DNA of 64,000 bases from assembly GCF_020297485.1 (NCBI RefSeq), contig NZ_JAIWZC010000001.1, forward strand, positions 3,038,001-3,102,000, written 5' to 3'. Source of the DNA: Enterocloster clostridioformis (GTDB lineage: Bacteria > Bacillota > Clostridia > Lachnospirales > Lachnospiraceae). A program made the translations under genes and the position numbers. The notes beneath the pieces were generated by a model that ran no database searches, was not told the DNA's origin, and worked only from the letters and a program-made list of their open reading frames with translations. The stretch's first letter is position 1, and every line of letters starts with the position of its first letter. This document shows positions 31,388 through 40,414 of this stretch, piece by piece.

Positions 31388-31421
31388 GAACCGTACGTGC
31401 ACCTTTCAATGCATACGGCTC
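31388..31421 (-). ncRNA. Group II intron domain V
   Basis: Read on the minus strand, this 34-nt segment begins GAGCCGTATG, has a GAAA tetraloop region, and ends CGTACGGTTC, the strongly conserved catalytic hairpin of bacterial group II introns. It lies about 55 nt before the intron 3' end. Confidence 0.9.
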
Positions 31422-31436
31422 TCCATTTGTGTTGAC

Positions 31437-32973
31437 TTAAAATCCACTTACTATTTTGCTATAACAAGTTTCGCATACAACCAGGGTTTTCCGGTTCATT
31501 TCAAGCATTTTTCGTTCCCAGTCGGTGACTCCGGATAGTTCTGACAGCTTTCTTACATGGTGGACTATTGTTCCAGGTTTTGTTTCACCGCAAAGTTCAC
31601 AACAGTCTTTTGAGAAGCGTGTGAGCAACTCCTTGGATTGTTTTTTACTAGTATAACTCGATTTAAATAAGCTTACAATTTAAGCGTTGGTAGTAATCTG
31701 ATTTCTTGGCTTACGTGTTCGTGCTTTGGGCGCACGTTTCCCTTGGTTTTCAGGATAATAATGTAAACTTATTAAAATCGAGTTATACTAGCATGGTTTG
31801 TGATGATGGGTTGTTTTTTGAAACCATAGTCATATAAGTATACTGTTTTGAAGCCATTATGGGTTTGGTAACGTGTCTGCATGCGTCCTTCCCTGAAATA
31901 TTTCCTCATTATTTTGTGCACTGAACTTTTGTGTTTTCCTGCGAGTGTTTTAGCAAGGCTGTATTTCATGATGTAATAATAATCATTGAGCGCCGATGCA
32001 TTGTCCGCAAACCTGTAGTATTGGTATAAACCGACGATTTCCCAGTTGTATATACGGAAGATTTCATGGTCGGGGAGATAGAGCAGGTTATTTCTTGTTT
32101 TCGGTTTCCAGATTTCCTTTCCATCAGCGTTGTGTTCGATTTTTATTGCCTCAGACTGTATTAATTTCTTTAACCACGCTTGCTTGGGGAGGTAAAGCCT
32201 GACTCTTCCATGGTGACGGTCTGACAGTTTTCCCAGCTTATCCCTGGACGGGACGCCTTTTCGGCCAATGGTTATTTCGCAACCGAGGAATTGTGCTTTT
32301 TCATATCCATGGGTAACCAGTGTTTTTTCTTCGGACAGCTCCAGATGTAATTCCTTAAGCAGGAATGACTGGATTACCTGTTTGGTTGCTATAGCGTCCT
32401 GTTTGCTGCCGATTATTCCGATAAGGAAGTCGTCCGCGTACCTTTGGTAGAAAATCCTTCTGAATGAAGAATCCATTGGCTGGGAGCAGGACATAGATAC
32501 CCGTTGGTTGCGCAACGCTTTAAGTTCTTTTAGTTTTTGGGTTCTCTCTCTGGAATTCCCAGCAAGCCCGGAGATGGACTTCCTCAACCGTTGTTCTTTA
32601 TTTTGGACAGAAATGTATTCTTTGGACAGCTGTCGTTTTGTCCCCTTATCAAAGGAGGTTTTGTATGTCGCCATAAAACAGTCAAGTTCGTTCAGGTAAA
32701 TATTGGCAAGGATAGGACTGATAATTGAACCCTGGTGCAGTCCTCTGTCCGGTCTGTGTAATTGTCCGTTTTCCAGGTGCCCGGCTCTTAGAAATTTCCA
32801 GATTAGGCTGATAAAGGCTTCGTCCTTTATCCTTTTGCGGAGAATGCTTATCAACACGTGATGGTCTCCCATATCAAAGTAGGAATGGATATCACCTTCG
32901 ATAAACCATCTGACCCCGGTGAAGTTGATTTTAATCTGGCTAAGGGCTGAATGACAGCTTCGGGACTTCTCAT
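31437..32973 (-). pseudogene. ltrA: Group II intron-encoded reverse transcriptase/maturase, deleted and MITE-split
   Basis: The expected start ATG (32973) encodes MRSPEAV, typical of this class. It is then joined out of frame to RSCHSALSQIKINFTGVRWFIEGDI, so about 130 residues of the RT N-terminus are gone. The rest reads well: QGSIISPILANIYLNELD, RYADDFLIGI (RT active site), maturase domain, TNHA. There the 138-bp MITE (31651-31788) inserts and adds a stop at 31772. Beyond it the frame resumes as KKQSKELLTRFSKDCCELCG...HHVRKL...CETCYSKI, the HNH endonuclease end. Confidence 0.88.
31651..31788 (-). mobile_element. 138-bp MITE derived from IS630, copy 3
   Basis: The sequence is identical to copy 2 and is flanked by TA at 31649-31650 and 31789-31790. 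It interrupts the intron-encoded maturase gene; removing it with one TA restores an open frame (NHA-SKKQSK). It is therefore younger than the intron insertion. Confidence 0.95.
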
Positions 32974-33703
32974 GATGTCTCGCACATCCTTCCTTTAGGT
33001 ATTGAAATCACAAACTGTCCCCCTTCGCCATGTACAGCGCTTTCCGCTGCCCGGACTACTATGGGGACTCCGTTGCCATGGCGGTATAACCGCTTTAGGC
33101 AATCCACATTTCATGCGCATAACATAGCGTGTACCGTTTCAGACAGGATTTTCGCCCGTTTCCGCTTACTGCGGATGGCTGGCAGTGGGTATATATACCG
33201 GAACAATACTGGGATTCCGTTATCACTGCCACCCAGCGTTACAATTGCCATTCGCTGGTGACCCGGCTAAGACTCCTTGGGCTATCCTTCAGGCAGTGTA
33301 GCTTTTGTCTTTGTCGATACGTTCATCTTGCCGTTCAGCCGCAACTTGGCAATTTCATTGGCTTACGGCGTTGCCGGCATGCGTTTGTCCCTGTTGTGGT
33401 TTCCCTTGCAGGTCAGCCGGTTGATGGCGGCATTTTTATACCAATGCCTTCCTCCTGCTTGCGGAGGATTTGTTATGTGCACCATATGTGCGCGCAGTAT
33501 TTACCAGTGGATTCGAGGCAGATCTCAGTGCAATTGAAAGAAAGAAGCCATTTTTTCAAAGAATTAAGATCGGAATTGAAGGTGGCGAACCGCTTTTTAA
33601 CATAAGAAGTAACGCCCCTGTAGTCTGTCAGAGCAATGGTAGCGACAACAAATTTCTTGTGAACGTCCATGCCACAGCAGACAAAGTGTTTGATAGATAA
33701 CAT

Positions 33704-33930
33704 AGAACAGCCCTCCTAAGTAAAATAGACAGACATTGACTGGCTGTCCAGCAAAGAAAGACCTAAGGAATTGCTTTGACAATGATTAGGTTACGAGCTC
33801 AAGGCGTCACTGGTTTGTGCTTGAGAAGACAGCCGGCACATGTTTTTATGCGGACTTGATCCCAAATGGAGGAACCGATTCTACTTCCTCCTCCGTGCTC
33901 TGTAGTGTATCTGTCTGAGGAGAGTTTAAC
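33704..33930 (-). other. Non-coding upstream end of the IS110 element (bridge-RNA candidate)
   Basis: About 225 bp upstream of the transposase start contain no credible gene. IS110-family elements are known to encode a structured bridge RNA in a non-coding end. Position and size fit, but I could not define the element boundary or fold the RNA here. An inverted hexamer-rich stretch (GGAGGAGGAAG region near 33885) could form part of a stem. Confidence 0.35.
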
Positions 33931-34342
33931 ATCAAAAATAAAATAGCGGAAGCACAAACTTGCTATTTCATAACTGTTTTGTGCCTAAGCGAAGCGAAAG
34001 GAATGAGAGTTTTTATGCCACTTTCGTGAGAAATATCGAAACCAGCATAAAATCCAGTGTTGTTATGAAAGCTTTAAAACAGTTAATTCGGCAATAGTGC
34101 TGGCATTTATAGAAGCTGTAAAGTCGTGTTACATACTAAACAGGAGTTAGCAGTTTTTCTAGACCGTGAGCTCTGCCTACTCCCTACCTCATGAATAAGG
34201 CTGGACATTTCTGTTAATCCTACGAATGCCGGAAGAATAGGGTGGCCGGGATTTATAGTTTACACTGTCCCGGCCATTCTTTATCTACAGATAGTTGCTC
34301 TGCCGTTCCCTATACAGGGCAAGCTATTGATTCAGTACCTGA
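33931..34342. other. Non-coding spacer between IS110 and IS256 remnants
   Basis: I see no gene here. A hairpin with arms TGGCCGGGA and TCCCGGCCA (34232-34276 region) lies next to the IS256 remnant and may be part of its decayed end. The rest is unassigned. Confidence 0.4.
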
Positions 34343-35001
34343 TCACAGCCATGGTATCTCTGGTTCCACTTCTTTCTTATATTTCCACTTGCTAGATATA
34401 CGCATCTTTTCAAGGGCGGCATTACCGAAAATACGTTTTTGGTTTTTTATTACTTTTCGGTACTGGTAGTTCAGCCCTTCAATGATATTTGCCGTGTACA
34501 TAATCCGTCTGATTTCCTCAGAAAACTGAAAAAAGAGTTTACATCCTGCCAGTTGTTCTCCCAATTACTGATTGCATGAGGGTCTTTCTTTCCCCATTTG
34601 TCCTGGATATCCTCCTGCTCTGCCCGTGCTGCGTTCTCATTTAGCGCGTTATAAACAGACTCGAAATCGGTTAAGAACTTCCTCCAATCATTATAGTTGA
34701 TATATTTAAAGGGATTCCAAAGCATGTGGATGACACAGCGCTGAATCTTTGACTGGGGGAATATTGCCCGGATTACCTCTTTGAAGTAGGGGAGCTCATC
34801 CACGCAAAAGAACAAGACACACTGCATCCCACGGTTCTTCAAATCATTTAACATGATAAGCCAAAACTTCGAGGTTTCGTTTACACCTACTGTGATGCTC
34901 AGGATATCCTTATACCCATCCAGCGTAACACCCAGGACAACATAAGCAACCCGGCTTAGAACCTGCCCATCTTTACGGACCTTATAATGGATGCAGTCCA
35001 T
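34343..35001 (-). pseudogene. IS256 (Mutator-type) transposase fragment
   Basis: The reading from 35001 matches the central catalytic region of IS256 transposases (MDCIHYKVRKDGQV, YVVLGVTLDGYKDILSI, LNDLKNRG, CVIHMLWN). A frameshift near 34530 moves to a frame with RRIMYTANIIEGLNYQYRKVIKNQKRIFGN, the usual family C-terminal signature. The N-terminal 160 or so residues are absent and the extreme C-terminus is altered. It is clearly non-functional. Confidence 0.82.
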
Positions 35002-35050
35002 AAATCCTACCCCAACTATTGATAAAGATCCAATTTTCTATGACAATAAA

Positions 35051-35103
35051 GTACCCTGACAGTAAAATGCAGCTCTTTTCTCTGTATTTTACTGTTAGGG
35101 TAC
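35051..35103 (-). terminator. Terminator of the locus A downstream gene
   Basis: Long inverted repeat: GTACCCTGACAGTAAAAT pairs with ATTTTACTGTTAGGGTAC across a 17-nt loop. On the minus strand it follows the stop of the 35152-36306 gene by about 50 bp. Confidence 0.7.
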
Positions 35104-35151
35104 AACCTACTTATCTAAATCATTTAAACATATCAATAAAAACTTCCATAT

Positions 35152-36306
35152 TTATTCATTCCCGCTCCATGCGCCGTCTGCACCTACATAATATCCGTCC
35201 GGCGTAGTCTGACTGGTGACCATGAGAGAATCCCCACCGAAATAATACCATTTCCCGTCCGTATCCTGTTTCCAGGCATTGGTGACATAGCTTCCGTCCG
35301 ACAATTTATATTTCCAAGTGTCTCCGAATTGCTCCCAACCTTCCTGAGAGGTATTGGATGCACTGTTTTCGCCAGGCCCGCCGCTCTTTTGATTCACGAT
35401 TGTGGAGGCATTTCCATCCCAAACGCCGTCAGCATTTACATAATAACCATCAGGAGTTTCCTTATCGGTTACCATATATCCTCCTATATTGAAGTAATAC
35501 CATTTTCCGTCTGCATCTTTGAACCATGTATTCGCGGCATAATTGCCCGTGCCCATGAGATAGCGCCAACCTTTTTCGTCCTGTTTCCATCCCGGCATAT
35601 AATTAGTCTTTTCGCCCTTTGCATTTACGTAAATCCCGTCAGGAGTGACGGTATCTGCCAGCATGATACCCTCATCATTCATATAATAGGATTCACCATC
35701 AACCCTGAGCCATCCGCCTGCCACAAAATTGCCGTCCGGTTTACGGTATTTCCGCTGATTGCCCTCGGTTATCCATCCTGAAGTTATGGTTCCGTCATAT
35801 GCTCCTGCATCTGATCCGTCCACATTAATAAGATATTTTCTGACCTCAGGAGGCAGCTCAGAAGCAGAAACTCCGTTTGGCAAATGCACAACATCAACAT
35901 AACGCTCATTGCTTGAATAATTTTTATTGTTCGTAAGCAAAACAATACGGGTGGTCGGTTGTATTCCTTCAGGAAGAGATGACCAGTTATCCGGTATTGC
36001 CCAGACACCGCCTGCATTGACCAAATCAGGAACCTGTCCCCATGGGCGTGAATACTTGTTTGGCTGGAATGTATAACCATAATCGTAGCCACGGTTCAAG
36101 ATGACATCACTTTCGTTAATGGTATTACCTCCTACAAGGATTGCGAATGACTGACCATTTCCATAATCTACCGGACGCCATGTAAAAAGGTAGGCCCCGC
36201 TGTTTTCCATTGTTATAGACGGAGCCGTTTCTGCCAATGTTGGAATCGTGCTTGACAGACCTATTAACATTGCGGTCCCCAATATAAGGATTCTTTTTCT
36301 TATCAT
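35152..36306 (-). CDS. Secreted cell-wall-repeat protein, locus A second gene
   Basis: A 384-residue secreted protein. The signal peptide is visible (MIRKRILILGTAMLIGLSSTIPTLAE). An N-terminal domain of about 165 residues of unknown function follows, ending VRKYLINVDGSDAG. The rest is a set of cell-wall-binding/choline-binding type repeats (GWKQDEKGWRY..., DADGKWYYFNIGGYMVTD, TPDGYYVNADGVW). ATG 36306 is preceded by GGAGG; the upstream in-frame ATG 36363 is not. It is a clear paralogue of 51364-52350 and occupies the same position after a large repeat protein. The ligand of the repeats is not known. Confidence 0.88.
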   Translation of the reverse strand: MIRKRILILGTAMLIGLSSTIPTLAETAPSITMENSGAYLFTWRPVDYGNGQSFAILVGGNTINESDVILNRGYDYGYTFQPNKYSRPWGQVPDLVNAGGVWAIPDNWSSLPEGIQPTTRIVLLTNNKNYSSNERYVDVVHLPNGVSASELPPEVRKYLINVDGSDAGAYDGTITSGWITEGNQRKYRKPDGNFVAGGWLRVDGESYYMNDEGIMLADTVTPDGIYVNAKGEKTNYMPGWKQDEKGWRYLMGTGNYAANTWFKDADGKWYYFNIGGYMVTDKETPDGYYVNADGVWDGNASTIVNQKSGGPGENSASNTSQEGWEQFGDTWKYKLSDGSYVTNAWKQDTDGKWYYFGGDSLMVTSQTTPDGYYVGADGAWSGNE

Positions 36307-36371
36307 AAATACCTCCAGGAAAATCTTTCTATGTATTATATTTTGCGGTAATATGTCCTTCATATAAAAAA

Positions 36372-36417
36372 GAGAAAGCGCTATGACTAATACAATAGAT
36401 CAGTCACAACGCCTTCC
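36372..36417 (-). terminator. Terminator or attenuator between the two locus A genes
   Basis: On the minus strand GAAGGCGTTGTGACTGA pairs imperfectly with TTAGTCATAGCGCTTTC, followed by TCTTTTTT. A homologous hairpin sits at the same place in locus B (51278-51325). Confidence 0.75.
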
Positions 36418-36454
36418 CCCTTATAGCCAGACTACACCGACTTATTATTTATAA

Positions 36455-38179
36455 TTAATCTTCTACGTAGATACCAATAATCTTACCGCCCTTAGCTACT
36501 ACGTACTGGAAGTCATTGCCATCCTTGTTCTTGGACTTGCTGTCAATCACTTTACCAGATGTATTTACCAGGAAGTACTTATCAGTACCCATACCATTAC
36601 CGTCGTTGATAATATACAGTTCCTTAATGTCGGTTGTCTTCTTGTTAAGACCAAGTTTAGAAATATTCTCTTTGGTAACTGCTGTAGATGTTACCTTATT
36701 GCCAAGATCCTTAACAAAATCGTCTGCATCATCCAGCTTTACGTAACCCAGAGAATCATCATCATTAACAGCCTTAACCACCTGATACTTCTCATCAGAT
36801 CCAGCTCTTAAGAGCTTACCAGACTGATAGAACTTATCATCCTTCTCTCCTGTACGTCCAGCACCCTTGCTTCCGCCGGACTTCTCGAAGTAGAAGCTGA
36901 AGTTATCGCCATCAATAGAAACAGTGGCCTTGTTTGTTCTCATAGCGCCATCATTTCCATCACCGAAGTAATAGCACTTGTAACCAAGCTTATTAAGCTT
37001 AGGTGCGTTCTCATCGAATCTGTCTTCATCATCGAATGGATAGCTGCCATTATCGTCGGCTTTTACGTCTAAACTGCCGACGTCATCCTTGATAAACTTA
37101 AGTCCGTCAACCATACGGCCGTCATTACGGAACGCATACTTCTTGCCCTTGATGGTCTTGAACTCGCCTGCATACAGGTTGCCGCTTCCGTCTGCATAGT
37201 ACCAAGCATCTTCATCATCATTATACTTATCGTAGTTCAGATACTCAGCTGCTACTACCTTGAACCAGCCCTTGCTTACACGGGAACCATCCTCAACGCT
37301 GTTGAAGTATCTCCACTGCTCAGCATACTTAGCAGATACACTGTTGGTAGCTGATGTGCTGTAGCCGTCTCTTGTACCATTCTTAGAAGCTGCCTCAACA
37401 TCCAGAGACCACTCTGCTGTCATAGCGCCATACTGGTCGAACTCATATTTCTTGCCATTGATGGTCTTGCTCTTCTGGAGATCGCCATCTTTAGCCTGAA
37501 CCTTCTTACCATTTGACTGGAAGTAGAACCAACGGCTCTGATCCTCATCATCGTTGAATACAGGAGCAATCTCATTATCATTAGTTGCTTCATCGTATGT
37601 GATATCCATCTGCAGCCAGCCAACAGTCATAGCACCATCATCTTCGCCGCCGAAGTAGTAGGTACCTTCCTTGAAGCCGTCGCCGTCTGTATCATCTACG
37701 CGCTCTGCATTGTCCTCAGAAACCCAACCGTACAGCATCTTGCCTTCGTCATCAAAAGCATACTTCTTGCCGTTAATTGTCTTCAGAGCAACCTTAGCAT
37801 TGTCGCCATTCTTTAAAGCCTTACCATTTGCCTGGAAGTAATACCAGTAATGATCCGGCTCATTGTCCTGTCCTGCATCTTCGTTGTCGATAGCTACCCA
37901 CTGGTTAGCTGCCATAACACCGTTGATGTCTACATAATAATAGTTGTCGCCGTCCTCAATCAGCTGATCGATAGCCATTTCGCCATCGCTGTTTAACCAA
38001 TACCAGTTGTTACCGGATTTCTTCCACTGATCAGTTGCTCTCTCGCCGTCTCTGTTGTAATATACCCAAGTACCGTCTTCCTCAGCCCATCCTGTAGCTG
38101 CGAAAGAAGTCATGGATGCACCAATAGCGAGCAGTGCTGCTGTTGATAATACAGCAACTAACTTTGTCTGCTTTCTCAT
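36455..38179 (-). CDS. Cell-wall-repeat surface protein, locus A
   Basis: A 574-residue exported protein. The signal peptide (MRKQTKLVAVLSTAALLAIG...TSFAA) leads into GWAEEDGTWVYYNRDGERAT and then a whole-length array of glucan/choline-binding type repeats (Trp/Tyr-Tyr/Gly pattern). Many are Asp-rich, for example DTDGDGFKEGTYYFGGEDDGAMT. No enzymatic domain is seen, so it looks like a structural coat or adhesin. The first 150 residues are almost identical to the locus B protein; the centre (about 205-300) and the C-terminal third diverge. It has a near-consensus promoter with leader (38180-38275). Confidence 0.92.
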   Translation of the reverse strand: MRKQTKLVAVLSTAALLAIGASMTSFAATGWAEEDGTWVYYNRDGERATDQWKKSGNNWYWLNSDGEMAIDQLIEDGDNYYYVDINGVMAANQWVAIDNEDAGQDNEPDHYWYYFQANGKALKNGDNAKVALKTINGKKYAFDDEGKMLYGWVSEDNAERVDDTDGDGFKEGTYYFGGEDDGAMTVGWLQMDITYDEATNDNEIAPVFNDDEDQSRWFYFQSNGKKVQAKDGDLQKSKTINGKKYEFDQYGAMTAEWSLDVEAASKNGTRDGYSTSATNSVSAKYAEQWRYFNSVEDGSRVSKGWFKVVAAEYLNYDKYNDDEDAWYYADGSGNLYAGEFKTIKGKKYAFRNDGRMVDGLKFIKDDVGSLDVKADDNGSYPFDDEDRFDENAPKLNKLGYKCYYFGDGNDGAMRTNKATVSIDGDNFSFYFEKSGGSKGAGRTGEKDDKFYQSGKLLRAGSDEKYQVVKAVNDDDSLGYVKLDDADDFVKDLGNKVTSTAVTKENISKLGLNKKTTDIKELYIINDGNGMGTDKYFLVNTSGKVIDSKSKNKDGNDFQYVVAKGGKIIGIYVED

Positions 38180-38268
38180 AATTAATGCACTCTCCTTTTT
38201 CTTTTTGAAATACTTTTTGAAATTCCTTTTTTTGCATTACGAGTTGATTATACTTCGGATAAGGAAAA
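38180..38268 (-). repeat. Leader inverted repeat, copy A
   Basis: This 89-bp untranslated leader reads identically to 49342-49430 on the opposite strand. It includes the -10 box TATAAT and the AAAAGGAGAG ribosome site, and identity continues into the signal-peptide codons. The identity stops at 38268, one base short of the -35 hexamer. Confidence 0.93.
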
Positions 38269-38275
38269 TTATCAA
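38247..38275 (-). promoter_or_regulatory. Promoter of locus A surface protein (strong form)
   Basis: On the minus strand -35 is TTGATA (38270-38275) and -10 is TATAAT (38247-38252), spacer 17 bp. Both boxes are close to the sigma-A consensus. The -35 lies just outside the leader repeat shared with locus B. Confidence 0.85.
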
Positions 38276-38647
38276 TAGTTTTTTTGCATTTTTTGCATTT
38301 TCTACAAAATTATGTAATATCGACAATTCCATCCGTCGAAAGCTAACCAGCTCCATCACACGCACTTAGTATATTATAAATTCCGCAAAAATACCATAAC
38401 TTTTACCTGTGCATTTTCTTACATAATTATTACAAAGATGTTATACAACCCGCAAATTGCACTTATATATGTACATGTCCTCATATTTCAGCAAAAAACA
38501 GAATTAATACATTATGATTTTGTTATCTTTATATCCCATAATAACTTACGAGCATCATTACCCGGGAATTATTCCAGGGATGATGCTCGTTTATATAACT
38601 CCAGATATACTGTTCCGTCAAATCATAATTATGATAATCCTGATTTA
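38276..38647. other. Intergenic region between locus A promoter and uxaB
   Basis: This region of about 370 bp is AT-rich and has no credible gene. It holds the hairpin at 38548-38590 and, near 38283-38300, two TTTTTTGCATTT direct repeats upstream of the locus A -35 box. Confidence 0.5.
38548..38590 (-). terminator. Probable terminator of uxaB
   Basis: A strong hairpin with 11-bp outer arms ACGAGCATCAT / ATGATGCTCGT and a further paired inner part lies 58 bp beyond the uxaB stop. The T-run is short, so termination is inferred. Confidence 0.6.
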
Positions 38648-39985
38648 CTATCTCAATACAACCTCATAAGCCCCGGCCATGCCCTTGCACTGTATCAACT
38701 CATAATATTCCTCTATCATCGGAATCATCTCAGAAAGATCGGTATGCCAATAATCCTGACGCTTCATAATTTCTTCTACAGAGGCCTTTTTCATGAACTG
38801 CATTATCTCATCTCCATCATTAGCCTTATCCGTACGGTAGAAGGCTATTAATGCTGCCATAGAAAACGTAAGCGCCTTTGGGTAACGACCAAACTTTTCT
38901 TTATACTCCAATATAGTAGGAAGAACTCTAACCTGGAACTTGCTTACTGAATTTAATGCAATGCTCAGCAGCTGATGCTTGATAAATGGATTAGAGAAAC
39001 GCTCCAGAACAGCCGCACCGAATTTGCGATTATCCTCTGTGTCTCCAATTGTAGGAATGATTTCTTCAAATATACACTTCTTAAGGAATGCAGACACCTT
39101 CTCATCCTTCATGCATTCTCCAACTGTCTCAAGTCCGTACAGATACGCCCCCAATACCATGGAAGTGTGTCCTCCATTCAGAATGCGCACCTTCCTTTTT
39201 TTATACGGATGAACATCGTCTGTCCAGACAATATTATAGCCGGCCTTCTGGAATGGAAGTTCGTCTTCATGATGACCGCCGATAACCCACAGATGAAATA
39301 TCTCGGCCGTATCTATAAGCTTATCCTCATAACCAATCTGCTTCGTCAGCTCCTCAACCTCGTCACGTGGGTAACCTGTCACAATACGGTCTACCAGTGT
39401 GCTGCAGAAATCATTTTCATTTTCCAGCCAGGTTTTAAATCCGTCCTCCAGCTCCCATAACTCTGCATACTGCAGAACACATTTTTTCAAATTGTCCCCG
39501 TTATCATCAATCAGTTCACACGGGAGTAAAATAAGTCCTTTTAAACCGGCTTTGAACCTTTTATATAAAAACTGAGTAAGTTTAGCCGGATATGATTTTG
39601 GCGGCATATCAGTCAGCTTCTCTGTACCCAGGTATTCAATTCCTGCCTCGGTAGTATTGGAGACAAGAACCCTTAAATCCGGATTCTCTGCCAATGCAAT
39701 ATATTCTTCATATTGGGTATATGGATTCAACGCCCTGGATATAGATGTTACATGGGTATGCTCATTAACTACCTGTCCATTATCAATTCCCCGCAGGAAT
39801 AGATTATATTCACAATTTTGCTCCGAAAGCATCTGGCACATCCCTTTTTCGATAGGTTGAACCACGACTATCTTTCCATCATACAGACCTTTCTCCTGGA
39901 GCTTGTGAAAGAAATAGTCTACAAAGCCCCGCAGAAATCCTCCTTCTCCAAATTGAATCACAGTTTCTTTTACACATTTACTCAT
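38648..39985 (-). CDS. uxaB: Tagaturonate reductase (altronate oxidoreductase)
   Basis: UxaB reduces D-tagaturonate to D-altronate with NADH in galacturonate breakdown (cytosol). The protein (445 residues) belongs to the mannitol dehydrogenase superfamily: an N-terminal Rossmann part starting VIQFGEGGFLRGFVDYF, and a C-terminal catalytic part with VRILNGGHTSMVLGAYLYG, where the Lys/Asn/His catalytic set of the family is expected. The ATG 39985 follows a GGAGG-like site. No uxaA or uxaC lies nearby in the window, so it is a stand-alone unit with its own promoter and two palindromic sites, suggesting carbon-source control. Confidence 0.9.
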   Translation of the reverse strand: MSKCVKETVIQFGEGGFLRGFVDYFFHKLQEKGLYDGKIVVVQPIEKGMCQMLSEQNCEYNLFLRGIDNGQVVNEHTHVTSISRALNPYTQYEEYIALAENPDLRVLVSNTTEAGIEYLGTEKLTDMPPKSYPAKLTQFLYKRFKAGLKGLILLPCELIDDNGDNLKKCVLQYAELWELEDGFKTWLENENDFCSTLVDRIVTGYPRDEVEELTKQIGYEDKLIDTAEIFHLWVIGGHHEDELPFQKAGYNIVWTDDVHPYKKRKVRILNGGHTSMVLGAYLYGLETVGECMKDEKVSAFLKKCIFEEIIPTIGDTEDNRKFGAAVLERFSNPFIKHQLLSIALNSVSKFQVRVLPTILEYKEKFGRYPKALTFSMAALIAFYRTDKANDGDEIMQFMKKASVEEIMKRQDYWHTDLSEMIPMIEEYYELIQCKGMAGAYEVVLR

Positions 39986-40010
39986 TTTTGCTACCTCCGC
40001 TGTTGTTTTT

Positions 40011-40024
40011 TGTAAGTGCTTACA
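40011..40024. promoter_or_regulatory. Operator-like palindrome downstream of the uxaB promoter
   Basis: TGTAAGTGCTTACA is a perfect 14-bp palindrome of the LacI/CcpA (cre-like) type, placed between the promoter and the gene, where binding would block transcription. Confidence 0.65.
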
Positions 40025-40061
40025 TTTTTAACTTCAACATTTTTCTTTTGTTTATGTGATT

Positions 40062-40090
40062 ACTATACATCATATTTTTACTTTTTGCAA
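40062..40090 (-). promoter_or_regulatory. uxaB promoter
   Basis: Minus strand: -35 TTGCAA (40085-40090), -10 TATAGT (40062-40067), 17-bp spacer. Confidence 0.65.
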
Positions 40091-40108
40091 TAGTTTATAC
40101 TATTTTTT

Positions 40109-40122
40109 TGTAAGCATTTACA
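40109..40122. promoter_or_regulatory. Second operator-like palindrome upstream of the uxaB promoter
   Basis: TGTAAGCATTTACA is a near-palindrome sharing TGTAAG...TTACA with the site at 40011-40024. The two sites are 98 bp apart and flank the promoter, an arrangement compatible with DNA looping by one LacI-family regulator. Confidence 0.55.
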
Positions 40123-40183
40123 TATATCTTCCTAATAACATTGACTTTCCTGCAAAATTATGAATATAAAAGGAGGAGCAGGT

Positions 40184-40414
40184 ATGAGAAAGCACACAAA
40201 AGCACTTGCAACAATTATGGCAGCAGCTGCACTAGCAATGGTGACTAACAGCCGGATTCCGATTACAAACATCTGGTACTATGTTGGCCAGGACGGCAAG
40301 TGGTATTGCTTTGACAGGAACAATGGAGATATGAAGCGAGGCACTACAATTGACGGCTATACTGTTGATTTTATATTAGCGGGATTTAGGGAAAAAGAGC
40401 TATGTGCCGATTAG
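40184..40414 (+). CDS. Short exported protein with one cell-wall-type repeat (remnant of surface-protein family)
   Basis: This 76-residue product starts MRKHTKALATIMAAAALAMV, similar to the signal peptides of the two large surface proteins (MRKQTKLVAVLSTAALL). It then has one recognisable repeat (IWYYVGQDGKWYCFDRNNGDM) and an unrelated tail. The ATG 40184 follows GGAGGAGCAGGT. The stop lies inside a terminator hairpin. It is probably a decayed or internally deleted family member; whether it is expressed is unknown. Confidence 0.5.
   Translation: MRKHTKALATIMAAAALAMVTNSRIPITNIWYYVGQDGKWYCFDRNNGDMKRGTTIDGYTVDFILAGFREKELCAD

Larger units (their letters stand above)
31333..33495 (-). mobile_element. 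Group II intron inside the IS110 transposase gene
   Basis: The intron spans 2163 bp. On the minus strand it begins GCGCG (consensus GUGYG) and ends CCTAC. Its boundaries were set by restoring the IS110 reading frame. It has a clear domain V (31388-31421), a long structured 5' region, and an intron-encoded reverse transcriptase gene. That gene has an N-terminal deletion and is split by a MITE, so retromobility should be lost; splicing might still occur with a maturase supplied in trans. Confidence 0.9.
30284..33703 (-). pseudogene. IS110-family transposase gene interrupted by a group II intron
   Basis: Exon 1 (33703-33496) starts at an ATG after TTAGGAGG and encodes GMDVHKKFVVATIAL (first catalytic Asp) up to CLESTGKY (catalytic Glu). 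Exon 2 (31332-30284) continues as WIPIFNILED, with KTDDKDSAWIADL (third and fourth acidic residues) and the C-terminal domain ATTIPGITEQSATFIIAEIG. Joining the exons restores one frame of 418 residues, the normal IS110 size. The intron lies directly after the ESTGKY active-site segment. Without splicing the transposase is not made. Confidence 0.88.
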
